From NCBI GenBank assembly GCA_026214975.1, contig CM047808.1, positions 65,808,583 through 65,872,582 of the forward strand: a stretch of 64,000 nucleotides of DNA. Direction: 5' to 3'. Position 1 is the first letter of the stretch; every line of letters begins with the position of its first letter. Position numbers and translations under genes: made by a program. This document shows, piece after piece, positions 12,401-22,335 of this stretch. The notes under the pieces were generated by a model, which saw only the letters and a program-made list of their open reading frames with translations, made no database searches and was not told where the DNA came from. Source of the stretch: Gentiana macrophylla (lineage: Eukaryota; Streptophyta; Magnoliopsida; Gentianales; Gentianaceae).

Positions 12401-12953
12401 ATGGTCTTTTTCCCCCAGATTACATCCCTGAACGTATCTCTCAGCGTTTCTCAAACAATACGGATTAAATAGCAATTCGTCAAGAAATTATATAAACTAA
12501 CATAGATACACGTTAATTAAGCAATACCGATTCATACATAGACACTAAGTAGAGGACTGGGGTATGTGATCCTCATAGACAAGGTATCGCCACCTCCCTA
12601 ACGCCATAGCCTAGATCTACATCATCTAGCTATGAATAATCAACTCAAACGATAAATCATAATTGGGGGGGGGGGATTAATTACGGAAAATAAAATAAAC
12701 AGAAAATAAGAGCTTACATATTTGCAGCCCTTAAATTGCTGGAAACCCTCAAATTATTCTACATTGTATCAAAGTTATATTATGAATTGTAAGATTGAAG
12801 AAAGAATGAAGGGATATGTTGGTGTGTTTTGGTGTGTTTTTACAAATTTAAGTAGTCTTTGCTTATATAGAGGTTTTTGCCGACCTAGGAAAGATCTAGA
12901 AGGTATACACGCGATTTCTGCCGGATAAACTTCAAGTGACCGAGCCGACAATC

Positions 12954-12987
12954 TCGGTCGACCGAATGGATAGGCTCGGTCGACCGA
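12954..12987. repeat. Palindrome doublet 2, right LTR
   Basis: TCGGTCGACCGA at 12954-12965 and 12976-12987; counterpart of 7230-7263, here without the mutation. Confidence 0.85.
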
Positions 12988-13349
12988 GCCCTTTTTTACA
13001 CGTGTTAAACGCGTCTCTTTGTCTGACTTGTTCCCCCCTGCATTCTTTTGAACTGATCTGGTTTATCCTTTGATTAATTCTCCGATTTTCCTCTTCATTA
13101 TCTTGAGATTTCTCGATTGCGCGATATTTATCTTCCCGATTTATCACGATCTTCAAAATCAGCATTTATCGCACAATAAATCGGTCTTTTAATAATAAAA
13201 CAGCTAAATACCAAATATCATATTAATAATCACTTAACATTAAATAATAAATATAAACGAGTGATTCAATATGAAATATACATTATTAATCTCGATTTAA
13301 GGTCAATGTTGATGACTTTTACGGGTATAATTTGACCGTCATCACTAAT

Positions 13350-14433
13350 CATCTCTAGTATCTTCCCTATTAGGATGTTGCTCGTCATCACTGTCATTCT
13401 CTTCTTCCTGTTGCTCCATCTCAGTTTCAGAATCCTCTTCCTCTTTATCTTCATCAATTAATTTGCGAAAGTCTGTCTTGTCCAGATTTCACTGAACCTT
13501 TTGCTTCTTTCTTTGACTGGTAGTGATTTGTGTGGATTTCTTCCTTTTTCCGTCTCCTGTCTTCTTTTGTTGTTTAAGATAGGTAAACATGACTTTGGAT
13601 TCATGCAGGTTGTGGAGTTGAACAGTAGGGACTTTAAGACATTGCATTAGATAGTGTAACTGAATCCCATATGACTTTTTCACCCAGAATTGGCCTTTCT
13701 TTGTCCTTCCCTCTTTTATCCCCTTCTTTTCCGCTTTTACTTCCCCTTGGATTTGCTCTTTGATGCGTAGGAAGAAGTATTTTGCCCAATTGAATTGTAG
13801 ATTGTTGTAAATGATTCCCATTAGCCGCATTCTAGTTTCTGTCATGGCATTATTTGCGCATAACTTTCCTTCAATGGTTTTGCCAATTAGGGCACTAAAT
13901 TCATTGAATGGTTTCTTCAATGCAGATCTCAGACAGTTGACTTTTGTAGATCCTGGGTTTGCCGTTTGGGCGATAATTGTCTAGAAATCATCCAAGTCTT
14001 GTGATACCAATGTTACTTTTGCTTGACCTTTATTTGAGAGTTTGAGATGTTTTCGAATTACCTTTTCTGTAATCACCACTTCTTTGCCGTTGACAGATGC
14101 AACGATCTTGTCCGCTTCCCACTCGTCACCTTCTTCAGCAAGGAGCCCAGATACGTATTGTGCAGATTTCCAGAAGGATATAAGATTTTCATAGCACACC
14201 TCGGTTATTGGAGGATTGAGAAAGGTTGATAACTTTAGATTTTCACAGCCTGCTACCAATCTTTTGGCATGTTCGTCATTTCCGCACAGTTTCAGGTAGT
14301 GTTCTGCTTGGAAGAATGAACCGGTGGCAATCGATTTTTCATACCCAGCTTGGGTGATTGAGGAAGATGATGCCATTGTTGAAGTGGAGAGGGGGTTTGA
14401 AAATGAACTTGAGTTTGCAATAGAGAGAAACAT
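13350..14433 (-). pseudogene. Extra 3' ORF of Sirevirus-like element, N-terminal part
   Basis: Open segments run 14433-13981 and 13920-13489, then an acidic E/D-rich tail to 13350 where the Athila-like element interrupts the frame. The first ATG (14433) gives a Ser-rich start; a second in-frame ATG lies about 19 codons on. The segment VNGKEVVITEKVI resembles VNGKEINVTEDLI in the plus-strand ORF at 32440-32480, showing the two ORFs are homologous. The downstream part has a helical region with W/Y residues and a K/R-rich C-terminal stretch. In Sireviruses this position holds the so-called env-like ORF, but I see no membrane segment, so I do not call it an envelope gene. Confidence 0.65.
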
Positions 14434-14490
14434 GAGTAGGGTTTGTAATTTGCAAGAGAGCGTAAAGATTTCTGAAGATCTTTAAGTCCG

Positions 14491-14501
14491 GTTTATATAC
14501 T
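14491..14501 (-). promoter_or_regulatory. TATA-like box upstream of the 3' ORF
   Basis: On the minus strand this reads GTATATAAAC, about 60 bp upstream of the 3' ORF start at 14433 and well downstream of pol. The homologous plus-strand ORF also has a TATA box (32103-32110) about 100 bp upstream of its start. This suggests, without proof, a separate internal promoter. Confidence 0.4.
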
Positions 14502-14996
14502 GTGATTTGGGTAGTGTGAATGTGGTTTGAATATGGAAGGATTTTGTGACATCATGGCGTGATTTTGTGTATGTGAATTGCGATATTCGAGCGTAATGGG
14601 GGAGTGGTTTGAGGTAAGTAATGATAGAGCCTGGGAATCGAGGAGTTTTCAATTCGAAAAATAACATAATTACCTCCATGATCATAAATTGATTTCCACG
14701 TGTGTAATTTTTCACATAATAATCCTCCATAATTGCCTTATTCTCCACGTGTAATCAGAATTGATTTTGTTCACACTTTTAATTTATCCAAGTCTTTATT
14801 TCGGTGAAGTGCCTTGGCTTGTCACTTAGCCGATCAAAAGGGTTCTTCATTGAGTACTCCATTTAACTGCTCCTAACAATCGGTTAAGTTACCTTCACTT
14901 GGATGCCGTTACCTTTCTCTTACACTGTAACGGCAAAAGTTGTACCGATTGATGAAGTCACTTAGCCGATTACTCCAGTTGGCCGCTCCTTGATAC
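14502..14996 (-). mobile_element. Spacer between RNase H and the 3' ORF
   Basis: About 500 bp after the pol stop. Only one short ORF (14748-14482, 88 codons) with no recognisable features occurs here. It probably holds the 5' untranslated region and promoter of the 3' ORF. Confidence 0.45.
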
Positions 14997-15392
14997 TTAG
15001 TCAATTTCAATCATTCCTAACTCAGTTCTCAACATACTACATCTTTCGTAGCTGAGTGGTTTAGTGAAGATGTCAGCCAATTGATCTTCAGTAGGTATGT
15101 ATTTTAGGATGACATCTCCCTTTTCAACATGGTCTCTGATAAAATGGTGTCTCACATCAATGTGTTTTGTCCTCAAATGCAATACTGGATTTTCAGTAGT
15201 AGATATTGCACTTGTGTTATCACACATGATTGGAATTGTTTTCTCTTCCATTCCATAGTCCCTTAACTGTTGTCTTATCCAAAGTACTTGAGCACAGCAG
15301 CTACCTGCTGCTATATATTCTGCTTCAGCTGTTGATGTAGATATGAAGTTTTGCTTTTTGCTGAACCAAGAGACTAGTCTGGTTCCTAGCAT
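14997..15392 (-). pseudogene. Copia RNase H domain
   Basis: 131 codons open to the natural stop at 14997. The segment shows the typical order WFSKKQ, STAEAEYIA (catalytic Glu region), CDNTSAI (catalytic Asp region), RTKHIDVRHHFIRD and ADIFTKPL, ending in a C-terminal LRTELGM motif seen in Sirevirus/Tork-type pol. It follows RT with a frame break at 15393-15417. RNase H removes the RNA template during reverse transcription. Confidence 0.9.
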
Positions 15393-15417
15393 TTGACATG
15401 TTCCAGAGGTGCTTTTT

Positions 15418-16236
15418 CTATCTATTTTGCATCCAAAGATAGTCGATTATCGAATAAGATATCAATTTAAATCCTCCATCTTTTGGATACCAAATTCCAA
15501 CATTTATAGTGTTTTTCAAGTATTTGATTATCCTTTTGGCTGCTAGAAGATGTGATTCTTTTGGTTGAGCTTGAAATCTTGCACACACTCCTACTGCAAA
15601 TGCTATATCAGGTCTACTTGCAGTTAAGTATAATAAGGATCCAATGATTCCTCTATACACTTTCTGATCAACATCCTTTCCTGTTTCATCTTTTCCAAGT
15701 ATGACTCTGGCACGCATTGGTTTGTCTGCTGTGCCACTTGTATCCATCCCATACTTGTGTATCAAATCTCTTGTGTATTTGTCTTGACTAATGAAAATGC
15801 CATCCTTCATTTGTTTTACTTGAAGGCCAAGGAAATAGTTTAATTCTCCCATCATGCTCATCTGAAATTTGCTCTTGATCAGGTTTGCAAATTTTTCACA
15901 AAGCTTTTCATCCTCTGATCCAAAGATTATATCATCAACAAAGATTTGTACCAGCAATGTGCTTGCTCCTTCCTCTAGTTTGAATAGAGTCTTGTCAATA
16001 GTTCCCTTGTTGAATCCATTTTTGATCAAAAAATGTGATTGTGTCTCATACCAGGCTCTGGGTGCCTGTTTGAGGCCATAGAGGGCCTTCTTGAGTTTGT
16101 ATACTTTGTCTTCTTTTCCTTTGATTTGAAATCCAGGAGGTTGTTCTACATAAACTTCTTCTTCCAAAAGTCCATTTAGGAATGCACTCTTGACATCCAT
16201 TTGATAGACTTTGAAGTCTTTGTATCTGACAAACAA
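15418..16236 (-). pseudogene. Copia reverse transcriptase
   Basis: 272 codons with the hallmark order MDVKSAFLNG, EEVYVEQPPGF, LKKALYGLKQAPRAWY, the catalytic FVDD box in VQIFVDDIIFG, then LNYFLGLQV and IGSLLYLTASRPDIAF. The final residues go out of frame before RNase H. Upstream, the first RT motifs (the fragment around NEVW and ARLVAKG) fall in 16237-16556 with stops. The enzyme would copy element RNA into cDNA. It is inactive because it is cut off from its N-terminal part. Confidence 0.9.
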
Positions 16237-16556
16237 AAGCTAGAAAGAGTCGATTGCTTCCAATCTTGCTCTTGGTGCAAATGTTTCATCATAATCTATT
16301 CCTTCGCTTGAGAGTAGCCTTTTGCAACTAGCCTTGCTTTGTTTCTAACAACAGCCTTGCATCTCATCCATCTTGTTCTGAATAGCCATTTTGCACCAAT
16401 GATGTTGGCCATATCTCGTGCATCAACAAGTTTCTAGACTTCATTTCTTTCAAATTCATTTAGTTCTTCTTGCATTGCTGTGATCCAATCTGCATTTTGG
16501 ATTGCATCATCTATGGTCTTGGGTTCCACTTGTGATAGAAAGCAAGTTAACATGTG
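16237..16556 (-). pseudogene. Copia pol, integrase-RT linker and RT start (broken)
   Basis: No long ORF, but short minus-strand segments resemble the usual copia start of RT: a Gln/Glu-rich helix with 'MQEELNEFERNE', then 'ANIIGAKWLFR'-like and 'YDETFAPRARL'-like pieces. Stops and frameshifts separate them. Confidence 0.6.
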
Positions 16557-17171
16557 CTACAGTTGTCTTCTGGTTCTAACTCCTGTGTGAATATCTCCAA
16601 TAACTTGTTCTTCAAGATGGTCTCTTAGCCAGTTTAGATCTGGTTGAAGTTGTTCTTCACTTGGTGCTTCCATACCTTCATGCTGAGTATGAACTTCAAC
16701 TTCAGGTACTTCTTCTGTTGTATTGATATGTGGCTCCATTTGATTTTCAAAGTGATGATTCAGGATAGTAGCTGGTATGGTTGCATTTGTATAGATTTCC
16801 TTCTGTACTGCTTTCTCATTTTGGTCTTGAAGATCTTCACCATTTGTATTTGGTTCATCAAAAACCACATGTATTGTTTCTTCAATCACCAATGTTCTTT
16901 TATTGAGTACTCTGAATGCTTTGCTGGTGTCTGAGTATCCCATGAAGATTGCTTCATCAGCCTTCTCATCAAAAGTATGCAGCTGGTTCCTGTTTAAAAC
17001 AACACATTTTGATCCAAACATATGAAAATATGAGATATTGGGTTTTCTACCATTCCATATTTCATATGGAGTCTTTCCATGATATTTGTTGATGATTGAT
17101 CTGTTTTGTGTATGACATCTTTGTGTTGCTTCACTTGACCCAAAATCTCTTTGGCAAGCATGCTTCAACAA
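16557..17171 (-). pseudogene. Copia integrase C-terminal region
   Basis: 204 codons. The segment includes KTPYEIWNGRKPNISYFHMFG and the following ...FDEKADEAIFMGYSDTSKAFRV, the conserved end of copia integrase, followed by an acidic linker with a VVFDE motif that leads into RT. The start lies out of frame with the core domain at 17172-17645. Confidence 0.85.
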
Positions 17172-17645
17172 TCATTGTTCTAATCGCTTCTTTGAGAGTT
17201 CTGCTTTCTTCTTTCTGCTACACCATTTTGTTGTGGAGTGCTGCTGCAGAGATAGTTGATGTAGTACTCCATTTTTTTCACAGTAGGTTCTGATGATTTC
17301 ATTTAGAAATTCAGTGCCTCTGTCTGATCTGATCTTTATGATCTTTAGTTCTTTCTCATTTTGGAGTCTTCTCAGCAAGTCTGGCAGCTTTTTGAGTGTC
17401 TCTTTCTTCTTGTTCATGAAAATGGTCCAGGTGTACTTTGAGAAGTCATCCACCACTACAAAGGTGTATTTGTTACCACTCACACTTCTTCGTGTGGTGG
17501 TCCAAACAGTCCATGTGTAATGTGATGTAAACTCTTGTTGTAGATTGATAAGGCTTTGCCTTGAATGAACTTTTGATCTGTTTTCCTTTCTGACATGCAT
17601 CACATAGACTTTCTTTCTTGAATGTGATCTCTGGCAAACCTTCAA
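17172..17645 (-). pseudogene. Copia integrase catalytic core
   Basis: 157 codons containing KYTFVVVDDFSKYTW and IRSDRGTEF, the latter holding the second Asp of the D,D-35-E triad. The region that should carry the catalytic Glu (normally within QQNGVVERKN) reads as a corrupted, shifted sequence, so the enzyme is dead. The first Asp lies in the preceding frame (about 17505). It overlaps 17473-18084 because a frameshift lies between them. Confidence 0.85.
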
Positions 17646-18084
17646 CTGACTTGTTCTTTGATAGTTTGTTGATGGTCTTGAAATTCAGATGATTCAACCT
17701 TCTGTGCCAAATCCAGCTTGTAGATTGTTTGTTTTTGACCAGCAGACATGTTTCTGCCTTGGCTGTTTTCCAGTCCACAACATACATGTTGTCTTGTCTT
17801 CTACCTGCAAGAACCACTGTGTTGGTTTGGCTGTGAATCACTTTGCATCCTTCTTTGTTGAAGTTCACGTTGTAGCCTTTGTCACAAAATTGACTGATGG
17901 TCATCAGATTGAAATTTAGTCCCTTGACATATGCCACATTTTGAATCTTCAAATTGTTCTTGAGTATTATGCCTTCCCCCTTAATCTTGACAGGGTTTTC
18001 TTTGCCTCCAAATGTGACTTTGGGTCCATCAAAAGCCTTGAACTCAGTGAGCCATTTCTTGTTTCCTGTCATGTATGCGAACAT
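17473..18084 (-). pseudogene. Copia protease end and pre-integrase zinc domain
   Basis: 203 codons. It begins at the remnant of the aspartic protease active-site loop (only the MTGN tail of the usual DSG...HMTG is readable), continues through VTFGGKE and ISQFCDKGY of the protease, then the pre-integrase HHCC domain: HRRLNHLN followed by CDACQKGK. The catalytic DSG itself is not readable because of a break near 18085. Confidence 0.85.
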
Positions 18085-18091
18085 CCACCGC

Positions 18092-18568
18092 CTATGTACC
18101 GGACATCCTACAAAAGCAGTTAATTAAGTTTAGGTACCCAACACTTTGTTTGGGTCCATACATGTTAGCAATCATGCCTCCCATACCAAGTGTGTATCCA
18201 AAAGGTCTTCTTTTTGGATAATTGAAGTCATCAACTTCATATGTATAAGGCATGGCATAATAGCTTCTAATATTCTTGCTGAAGGTATTCTGATACTTTT
18301 CTCCACCTTTTGGTGCATTTACATCCTTCTTCACTTTCCAATATGCAGTAGGAAACCTTTCTTGCTTCAAGTGTCTAGGAACAGATTGGTTTTTCTTAAT
18401 CACATGATGCATTTTGTTGAATGATTTCCTCTTGTATTTTGGAGGTGCAACATTCCAATCATCCTCTGAAGGGTAAAGTCTACCTTTACCTTTCAGATGG
18501 CTGTTGTTCTTGATTGACTGGAGTGAGGATTTAGTCTGCTGTTTCACTACACCAGGTTTTGACTTCAC
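18092..18568 (-). pseudogene. Gag-protease linker
   Basis: 158 codons, rich in Lys/Arg/Tyr, ending in a GPKQ motif that normally sits just before the protease in Sirevirus-type polyproteins. A frame break separates it from the protease. No other motif is seen. Confidence 0.55.
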
Positions 18569-18932
18569 CGGAACAGTATGATCTGTTGGAACTATGGTCT
18601 GTCGCTTTCTAAATTTTGATCCATTAATGGTCCTGAATTTAGAATAGTGTTGACCATTATTCCTACTTTCATCCTGACTGTTGTAGCCAAGACCAGATCT
18701 GGATCCAAACCTTTTTGAGGGTTTGTAAGCTGGTGCTTTTGGTGGTTCAGTGGTTACCTTTACTGGTGAGGAGATTTTCTTAACTGATCTGTCAATGACA
18801 GATGTATGATCATCTGATTTTTGTTGATCATTTAAGTAGGTCTCCCTCTTGGTTAATTCACTTTTTTGCTTTATCCATTTCTTTTTTTAATCTTATTTTC
18901 TTTTCTTAGATCCTTGCATTCCTTTTCGAAAT
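18569..18932 (-). pseudogene. Gag distal part, no open frame over 60 codons
   Basis: Low-complexity, basic and Pro-containing minus-strand coding relic between the Ser/Asp-rich segment and the linker. It is disrupted by stops. It fits the variable C-terminal part of gag. Confidence 0.4.
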
Positions 18933-19160
18933 TTAATGATTCTTTTCAATTTCATCAAATTTAGTCATGAGATTTTGGACTAGGTCTGCTGTATCTAATG
19001 GGAGAGTAGAGGATTGTGCAGTGTCAGATGTGGATGTATTAGATGAAGAGTAAGAGCTAGATGATACCTCAGATTCATCTGATTCTTTAGCCATTAGACA
19101 TAGGCTTGTTTCTTCTGTGTCTGAACTATCACTTTCATCTTCATCCAATTCTTTGGTCAT
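18933..19160 (-). pseudogene. Gag Ser/Asp/Glu-rich segment
   Basis: 75 codons with clusters of Ser, Asp and Glu, a CLMAKESD motif and a C-terminal heptad-like helix (LVQNLMTKFDEIE). It follows the zinc knuckle, as in Sirevirus gag. Confidence 0.6.
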
Positions 19161-19187
19161 GAGGTATATGCATGCTTTCTCCTTTTC

Positions 19188-19409
19188 TTAGCTGTCTTCT
19201 TCATCACTATCATCTGAATCATTATCAGATGATTCATCATTCTTCTCACTGCTGGATTCTGCCTTGAGTGATTTCTTGCTTTTTCTCTTTTCAAATGCTC
19301 TGTATTTCTTCTTTTCATCATCTTTGTCATTTTCTTCAGGACAATCTGCCTTGAAGTGACCTTTCTTGTTGCAGTTGAAGCATCTGTATTCATCATCTTT
19401 CTTCTTCAT
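19188..19409 (-). pseudogene. Gag zinc knuckle (CCHC)
   Basis: The segment contains CFNCNKKGHFKADC, a perfect C-x2-C-x4-H-x4-C knuckle that binds nucleic acid in gag, followed by a Lys/Glu/Ser/Asp-rich tail. The frame closes at 19188. Confidence 0.9.
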
Positions 19410-19551
19410 GTCTCTGCTTGAGCTTGACCTCTTGTTTGATGATGAATTTCCTTTGAAGAACTTCTTTTTGCTAAACTCACAAAGCGTTTAACCAATAAAG
19501 CTACCTGTTCTTTAAGTTCATGTGTTTCTTTGTTTGATGTAATCGGCAAAG

Positions 19552-19752
19552 TTACTTTGTTTGAGGTGCAACCAAAGGTCGCGGTGAGTTTTGTGTCTCT
19601 GCCGGAGCACCATCTTCACCGTTCAATTCAAATTCATGAGCTTTTAATTGGGACATCAGTGTCAGAGTGTCAGTGCTTGCAAGATTTGTTGTTCCTCTGA
19701 TTACGGATGTTATGATCTTCCATCTTTCAGGTAGTCCTCTCAAGATCTTCAA
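19552..19752 (-). pseudogene. Gag middle domain fragment
   Basis: 66 codons including KILRGLPERWKIITSVIR, the conserved end of the copia gag capsid (UBN2-like) domain, then MSQLKAHEFEL. The frame is lost on both sides. Confidence 0.8.
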
Positions 19753-19924
19753 GCATACTTATTTTTGGGGATATGTGTGTCCAAGCTGCTGCAGTTCACT
19801 GATGATGCTTGAGAATCTGTTGTCCATTTGATCTATGGATTCACCAGTCTTCATTTTGAAGTTTTCAAACTTCTGTTTTGCAACAGATAATTTTTCTCTT
19901 TAACTGCTTCAGATCCTTCATTTA

Positions 19925-20266
19925 TCAATGATAGCTTGTCCCACATCTCTTTCTTTGCTTTTGCGCCTCTTTGATTCTCATGAACATGTTGCTATCTAGG
20001 GTCTTCAAGATCATGTCTTTTGCAACAAAGTCCAGGTTTGCTCTTCTCCTGTCATCATTGGTCCAATCCTTTTTAGGTTTGTCAATTTCCTTTCCTTGAT
20101 CTACTCCTGTGCCTACCACAGCAGTGATTGTGATTCGTCCATCATTAATTACATCCAGCATCTCTTCATGAGTTGCTGCAAGATGAGATAGCATTATTAT
20201 TTTATATTCATCAAAATTATTTTCATTAAAAACAGGTACTTTTGACAAGAAGTTTGAGGAATCCAT
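19925..20266 (-). pseudogene. Gag N-terminal fragment
   Basis: I place the start at the ATG at 20266 because the protein then begins MDSSNFLSKVPVFNENNFDE, the usual start of copia gag, followed by a capsid-like domain (YKIIMLSHLAATHEE). The frame is open 18 codons further upstream, but that stretch is leader. A frameshift ends it at about 19925. The junction with foreign LTR sequence is only about 45 bp upstream of this start. Confidence 0.8.
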
Positions 20267-20311
20267 CAGTGCAAATGTAGATATAAATGTAAATATATAG
20301 AAATCTATTGG

Positions 20312-21186
20312 GTCACACACACAAGAACATCTAGCCGGATTAAAATGCGGTCATAGTGATAACCAAATAAGGAAAGTTTACATCTACTATAAAGTGTTAT
20401 AGTGATTAAAATAATATGACGGTATTTTTTTAATATGAATTAGTTAAATACAAGATATTAATTATATTGATTAATTAAAATATATTCCGGATGCCAATTT
20501 AATTGTGTTTGGGGAGCCACTTTTGAGTGTATATGATACACTTGGATTGTGCTATTTAATTAATAAGATACCATATATTCATATTGGATATTAATTCATT
20601 TTGAAAAATTGATTTATGATAATAAGATAAAAATATTCAATATTAGATATTGGCAATATCTTAGATTCATTTAATATAAGATATTAAAATAAAAGAGATA
20701 AATCAATCAAAGTGATTTTCCTTATTTTATTATGAAAAAGGTTTTTTTGTCTCATTAATCTACTAGGAAGCTTCTCATAATCAGATTAGGAGCCCAATGT
20801 GGCGCCATTTTCATCTATAAAAGAAAGGTGTTGGCTAGATCTTTTGTACATCACAATTAGAAGAGCTCTAATTTACTAGAAAATTGAGAAATTCTTAGAG
20901 AGAGATTTTGAGACAGATAAAAGGTCGGCCTAGCAACCGAGTTTTTCTGGTAGCAATCCATGAAGGGATTCCAGTGAGTTGTTCGTGTGGAGCACCGGTA
21001 GAGGCCGAACACTTGGACGGTTTTGTGTAGAAACTACAACCGTAGACAAAGCGTCGATGCGATTGGATCAACCATGGTATTCTCGTGTCTACTTCGTTTA
21101 CACTTGTTTATTTAACGAAGTCGATCTTGGGAAAAAAGGAAATACAATTTTGAATTCCGCTACGTTCCCGCGTAAATTCCCTAACA
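20312..21186 (+). repeat. Copia-type LTR, left copy, 5'-truncated
   Basis: Begins abruptly at 'gggtcacacac', corresponding to 22157 inside the right copy. It runs through a TATA box to the LTR end 'ttccctaaca'. It matches 22157-22335 and then 31360-31930 on the far side of the nested element. The left part of this LTR is missing, so its junction with the Sirevirus leader at 20311/20312 is a deletion or recombination point. Confidence 0.75.
20815..20823 (+). promoter_or_regulatory. TATA box of plus-strand copia-type LTR
   Basis: CTATAAAAG about 370 bp before the LTR end. The right LTR has CTATAAAA at about 31710 in the same context. Confidence 0.55.
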
Positions 21187-21188
21187 AT
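21187..21188 (+). other. LTR-LTR junction (interior deleted)
   Basis: The left LTR ends ctaaca at 21186 and the next LTR starts tgttgaaatag at 21189, separated only by 'at'. A normal element has a PBS starting attggtatc after the first LTR and a PPT ending in agat before the second, so 'at' is what is left after loss of everything between. Confidence 0.6.
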
Positions 21189-22335
21189 TGTTGAAATAGT
21201 GTCCTAAACCCAATTGGGTTGGACCGGATCCGACCGGGTAGGGTCATTTCTACTATTTCTTTATGTTTATACATATGATAATTGGCTTTTCTGTTATTAT
21301 ATATTTGTTCATTTAACAGACCAATTACGATATTGTTATATGATAACGTCCCTAATGTTAGACTGTGAGAGAGAATCCATGATAGTGATTATGATTGATG
21401 AGATCTCGACTCACTTTGAAGGGTTTGATACTTCAATTTCTCTAGTCATATGTGCTATTAAATGGGACATTAATAGCACGATTACACTAGCACGTATTAG
21501 ATGTCTTCTATCTTATTGAAGGCAGGGATAGATCTCGTCCATCAAGGTGTTGAGACACTTGGACTGTACGTGGATGTGTATTAGAATACGTATGTTAGAC
21601 TGACCCACTTACTTTATTAAGTGTCACACTATGTGGCGGTTGTGTAATTATCCTAAGACCAGAGTCTTCATGGCATCACGGTGTGGATTGTCATGCTTTG
21701 ACACTATTGAGGTTTTCCCTAGCCACGGGGCAATCATGCCGTAGTGATTGGGTGTGATATTGAAGCATGCGTAGGATTCATGTTGCTCGTCCAGAAATCG
21801 CGTATCCTATAAATAAGAGTAAATATCTGAAAGGGCCTTATATAAGGAATGTCTAGCTCTCATGAATCTTTGCAAAATGTGAGTAAATGAGTTATTCCGA
21901 GAGAGCATGATTTCTAGATTAAAAGATACGATCGTTGATGTACTGACACTCGAGATACGATTGTATGGATATTGTAACAGCTAGGATTCTATTTACACGG
22001 TAACTGTTTCACATGAAAGGTAGTAGTCATTGTATTTGACTCTTCCGATGATTGGGGGTCACGGTGTGTTCCTAGACGTTATTCCGTGATCGTCAGATAT
22101 GAAGTGCATTTTCGTAATTGCACTTTTTGTCTACGGCCAACATATTCGGAAGACTATCGGGTCACACACATAAGAAAATCTAGCCGGACTAAAATGCGGT
22201 TACGGCGATAACAAAATAAGGAAAGTTTTATATCGACTATAAAGTGTTATAGTGGTAAATTAATATTGTGGTATTTATTTATTATGAATAAATATAATAC
22301 AAGATATTAATTACGTTGATTAATTATATATATAT
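21189..22335 (+). repeat. Copia-type LTR, right copy, first part
   Basis: Starts TGTTGAAATAGTG, the common start of this LTR type, and runs to the insertion point of the nested copia element at 22335/22336. It continues at 31253. No genes; the two plus-strand ORFs here (20979-21194 and 21214-21519) are chance. Confidence 0.7.

Larger units (their letters stand above)
5842..13344 (-). mobile_element. Athila-like Ty3/gypsy element lacking recognisable pol, nested in the Sirevirus 3' ORF
   Basis: Two long LTRs (5842-7621 and 11551-13344) are nearly identical over 1.8 kb. A tRNA-Asp-type PBS lies beside the right LTR and a C-rich (minus-strand G-rich) PPT beside the left LTR, so transcription runs right to left. 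The flanks are CTCAT (5837-5841) and CTAAT (13345-13349), a 5-bp TSD with one mismatch. The 3.9-kb interior has no long ORF and I could not recognise RT or integrase. That makes it a non-autonomous element, though extreme decay is possible. The family is inferred from the PBS, LTR length and the motif 'cattgtcctcaatgacaaa' near 8578, which is typical of Athila-type interiors. The high LTR similarity points to a rather recent insertion. Confidence 0.85.
11551..13344 (-). repeat. Right (5') LTR of Athila-like element
   Basis: Paired with 5842-7621. It carries the same TATA-like site (12862-12872) and all four TCGGTCGACCGA palindromes intact (12367, 12389, 12954, 12976). Its G-run near 12666 is longer than in the left copy. 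Confidence 0.9.
2411..20311 (-). mobile_element. Sirevirus-like copia element with extra 3' ORF, interrupted and 5'-truncated
   Basis: Read on the minus strand the order is gag (20266 down to about 18092), protease/integrase (to 16557), RT (to 15418), RNase H (to 14997), a spacer, a long extra ORF (14433 to 13350, then 5836 to 3756), a PPT (3609-3596) and the start of the 3' LTR (3595-2411). This order with a third ORF between RNase H and the 3' LTR, plus a PPT in the context 'catcatcaaaagtggggaaat', is what is known of Sireviruses. The Athila-like element 5842-13344 splits the third ORF, and the left-edge copia LTR cuts the 3' LTR. The 5' LTR and leader are missing: at 20312 the sequence switches to an unrelated LTR. 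Many stops and frameshifts show it is dead. Confidence 0.8.

Noticed and set aside
20979..21519. Two plus-strand ORFs of 71 and 101 codons
   Set aside because: They lie inside LTR sequence, cross the LTR-LTR junction region and lack any motif.
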